DNA of 64,000 bases from Dromaius novaehollandiae (Eukaryota > Chordata > Aves > Casuariiformes > Dromaiidae): contig NC_088113.1 of assembly GCF_036370855.1 (NCBI RefSeq), positions 19,426,501 through 19,490,500 on the forward strand, read 5' to 3'. Below, piece by piece: positions 62,969-64,000 of the stretch (positions within the stretch are counted from its first letter, which is position 1; each line of letters begins with the position of its first letter). The notes under the pieces are model-generated. The model was not told where the DNA came from. It made no database searches and saw only the letters and a list, made by a program, of their open reading frames with translations. Made by a program: the position numbers and the translations under genes.

Positions 62969-64000
62969 CTGGTCAAAAAAGCAGAGTTAAATGCTTGTTA
63001 AATATTTTACTAAACCAAAGCACAGTTTTTTCACTTTTCAGTTTATTGGTAATTTTCTTAAAATACTCAGTTTTGCTCTAAACCAAGAGGTCTGCTATTT
63101 AGTCGCCTATCATACCAAAGGGAATCTGAATCCTTTGTACACTTTCAAGAGTGGTTTTGAGAACATGCTTTGTTCCATCATTTCTCTTTCTCTTGCCTTG
63201 TTCTTAGTATGTCTTCTATTAAAGCACTGTCATGTTTAGTTAACCTTTGCATTGCTGAGTGACCTACCAAACCTGGTTATAAAACAGTCTTATTAATAAT
63301 CCTAGTTCTTGTCACTGTGCTCCTTTCAATCTCTCTAAGACGTATCTTCTGAAATCTGGACAGGGGAATGGAACAGGTTAAAGGGGATGGAGAACATTCT
63401 GGTCAAGGAGAATTTCAGCTGGTCCTTCTTAGCTCAGTGTCAGGGCTATTGCTGTGGAAGCTGGGATACAATAGCCATGAATTCTCCACAGCACTAAACC
63501 ATTAATTCTGGCTTGTGAAGCATGAGGAAAAGTTGGAGGGCCTCTGGGCCAAGCATTATTGGCTCCTGTCCCAGAAAGTGTTAGATGGGATCAACTCAGT
63601 GGAGCCAGAGCTGACAACCACCCGAGACTTCAAAAGTTCACCACCACCTGTTGGCCCAAAGTGTTTTTTCCTAAGCAAAAAGAAACCACAGAGGTTTGTC
63701 CGTGGTGAACTGCTGCTCTCCTGCAACACTATCTCCAAGAGGACAAAATCAATGACAACGATGGAGAGCTGGTGCGTAGCGATACCCACCAACCTGGAGT
63801 GTCCAGACCTTGCCTTTTTGAATGAGGTAAGAAGCCACAACAGGAGGAAGCTCAAGGCTTTGACGGTTTCATGTGGATGAAAAAATGTACACTGCTTCCT
63901 TCCCATATGATGGCTTAGGTTATCACAGACCTGAAAGTGTACTTTCCTTCCTCAATATTTAACGCTATCCTTGGTGATCTAAGACACCTAGCATGACTAG
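62969..64000 (-). other. peroxidasin-like upstream intron (runs off right edge)
   Basis: No further Ig exon was found here, although the first half of Ig3 must lie upstream. A plus-strand open frame of 121 codons (63515-63880) has no recognisable family. It contains a good donor-like GAATGAG|GTAAGA at 63827. Confidence 0.6.

Overview
The window looks like a GC-rich, gene-dense bird microchromosome segment. It carries vertebrate genes split into exons, with CpG-island promoters, few repeats, worn CR1 LINE pieces and old MIR-type SINE pieces, and no mammal-type Alu or L1. Gene order and strands match the human 20q13.33 block KCNQ2(-) - EEF1A2(-) - PPDPF(+) - PTK6/SRMS(-). A bird is the best guess; another archosaur or a turtle is not excluded.

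Layout. 1-3133: first coding exon of the potassium channel gene KCNQ2 (-) with its CpG island, and part of its intron 1 running off the left edge. 3134-17530: intergenic, with a promoter-side minisatellite and one worn CR1-like stretch. 17540-32470: complete EEF1A2 (-), seven coding exons plus a predicted non-coding exon 1 behind a TATA-like box; all splice phases agree and the joined protein is 463 residues. 32500-33120: GGA tract and purine/pyrimidine minisatellite just upstream of that promoter. 33120-36930: intergenic. 36930-39346: complete PPDPF (+), one predicted non-coding and four coding exons, 112 residues. 39360-42810: mostly intergenic, with one faint tyrosine-kinase catalytic-loop-like scrap where PTK6 should be. 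42813-46314: pieces of SRMS (-), an Src-like kinase. The N-terminus, SH3 and the first half of SH2 are clear, but the N-terminus and SH3 are in different frames, most of the kinase domain cannot be found, and the last kinase piece has lost a normally invariant Arg. 46315-51700: nothing coding recognised, one CR1 relic. 51732-62968: ten in-phase exons (917 codons) of a peroxidasin (-), from Ig domain 3 through Ig 4, the whole haem peroxidase domain and the C-terminal coiled coil; the 5' half lies off the right edge.

Main point of interest. Human peroxidasins are PXDN (2p25, beside MYT1L) and PXDNL (8q11, beside ST18). This one lies in the 20q13.33 block, home of MYT1, the third member of the MYT1L/ST18 family. 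8q11 and 20q13.33 are known duplicated blocks (PCMTD1/2, OPRK1/OPRL1, NPBWR1/2, RGS20/19, TCEA1/2, SOX17/18). The simplest reading is a third peroxidasin from the vertebrate genome duplications, absent from this block in mammals, with its catalytic motifs intact. Beside it SRMS (and perhaps PTK6) appears to be decaying, while KCNQ2 exon 1, EEF1A2 and PPDPF are strongly conserved.
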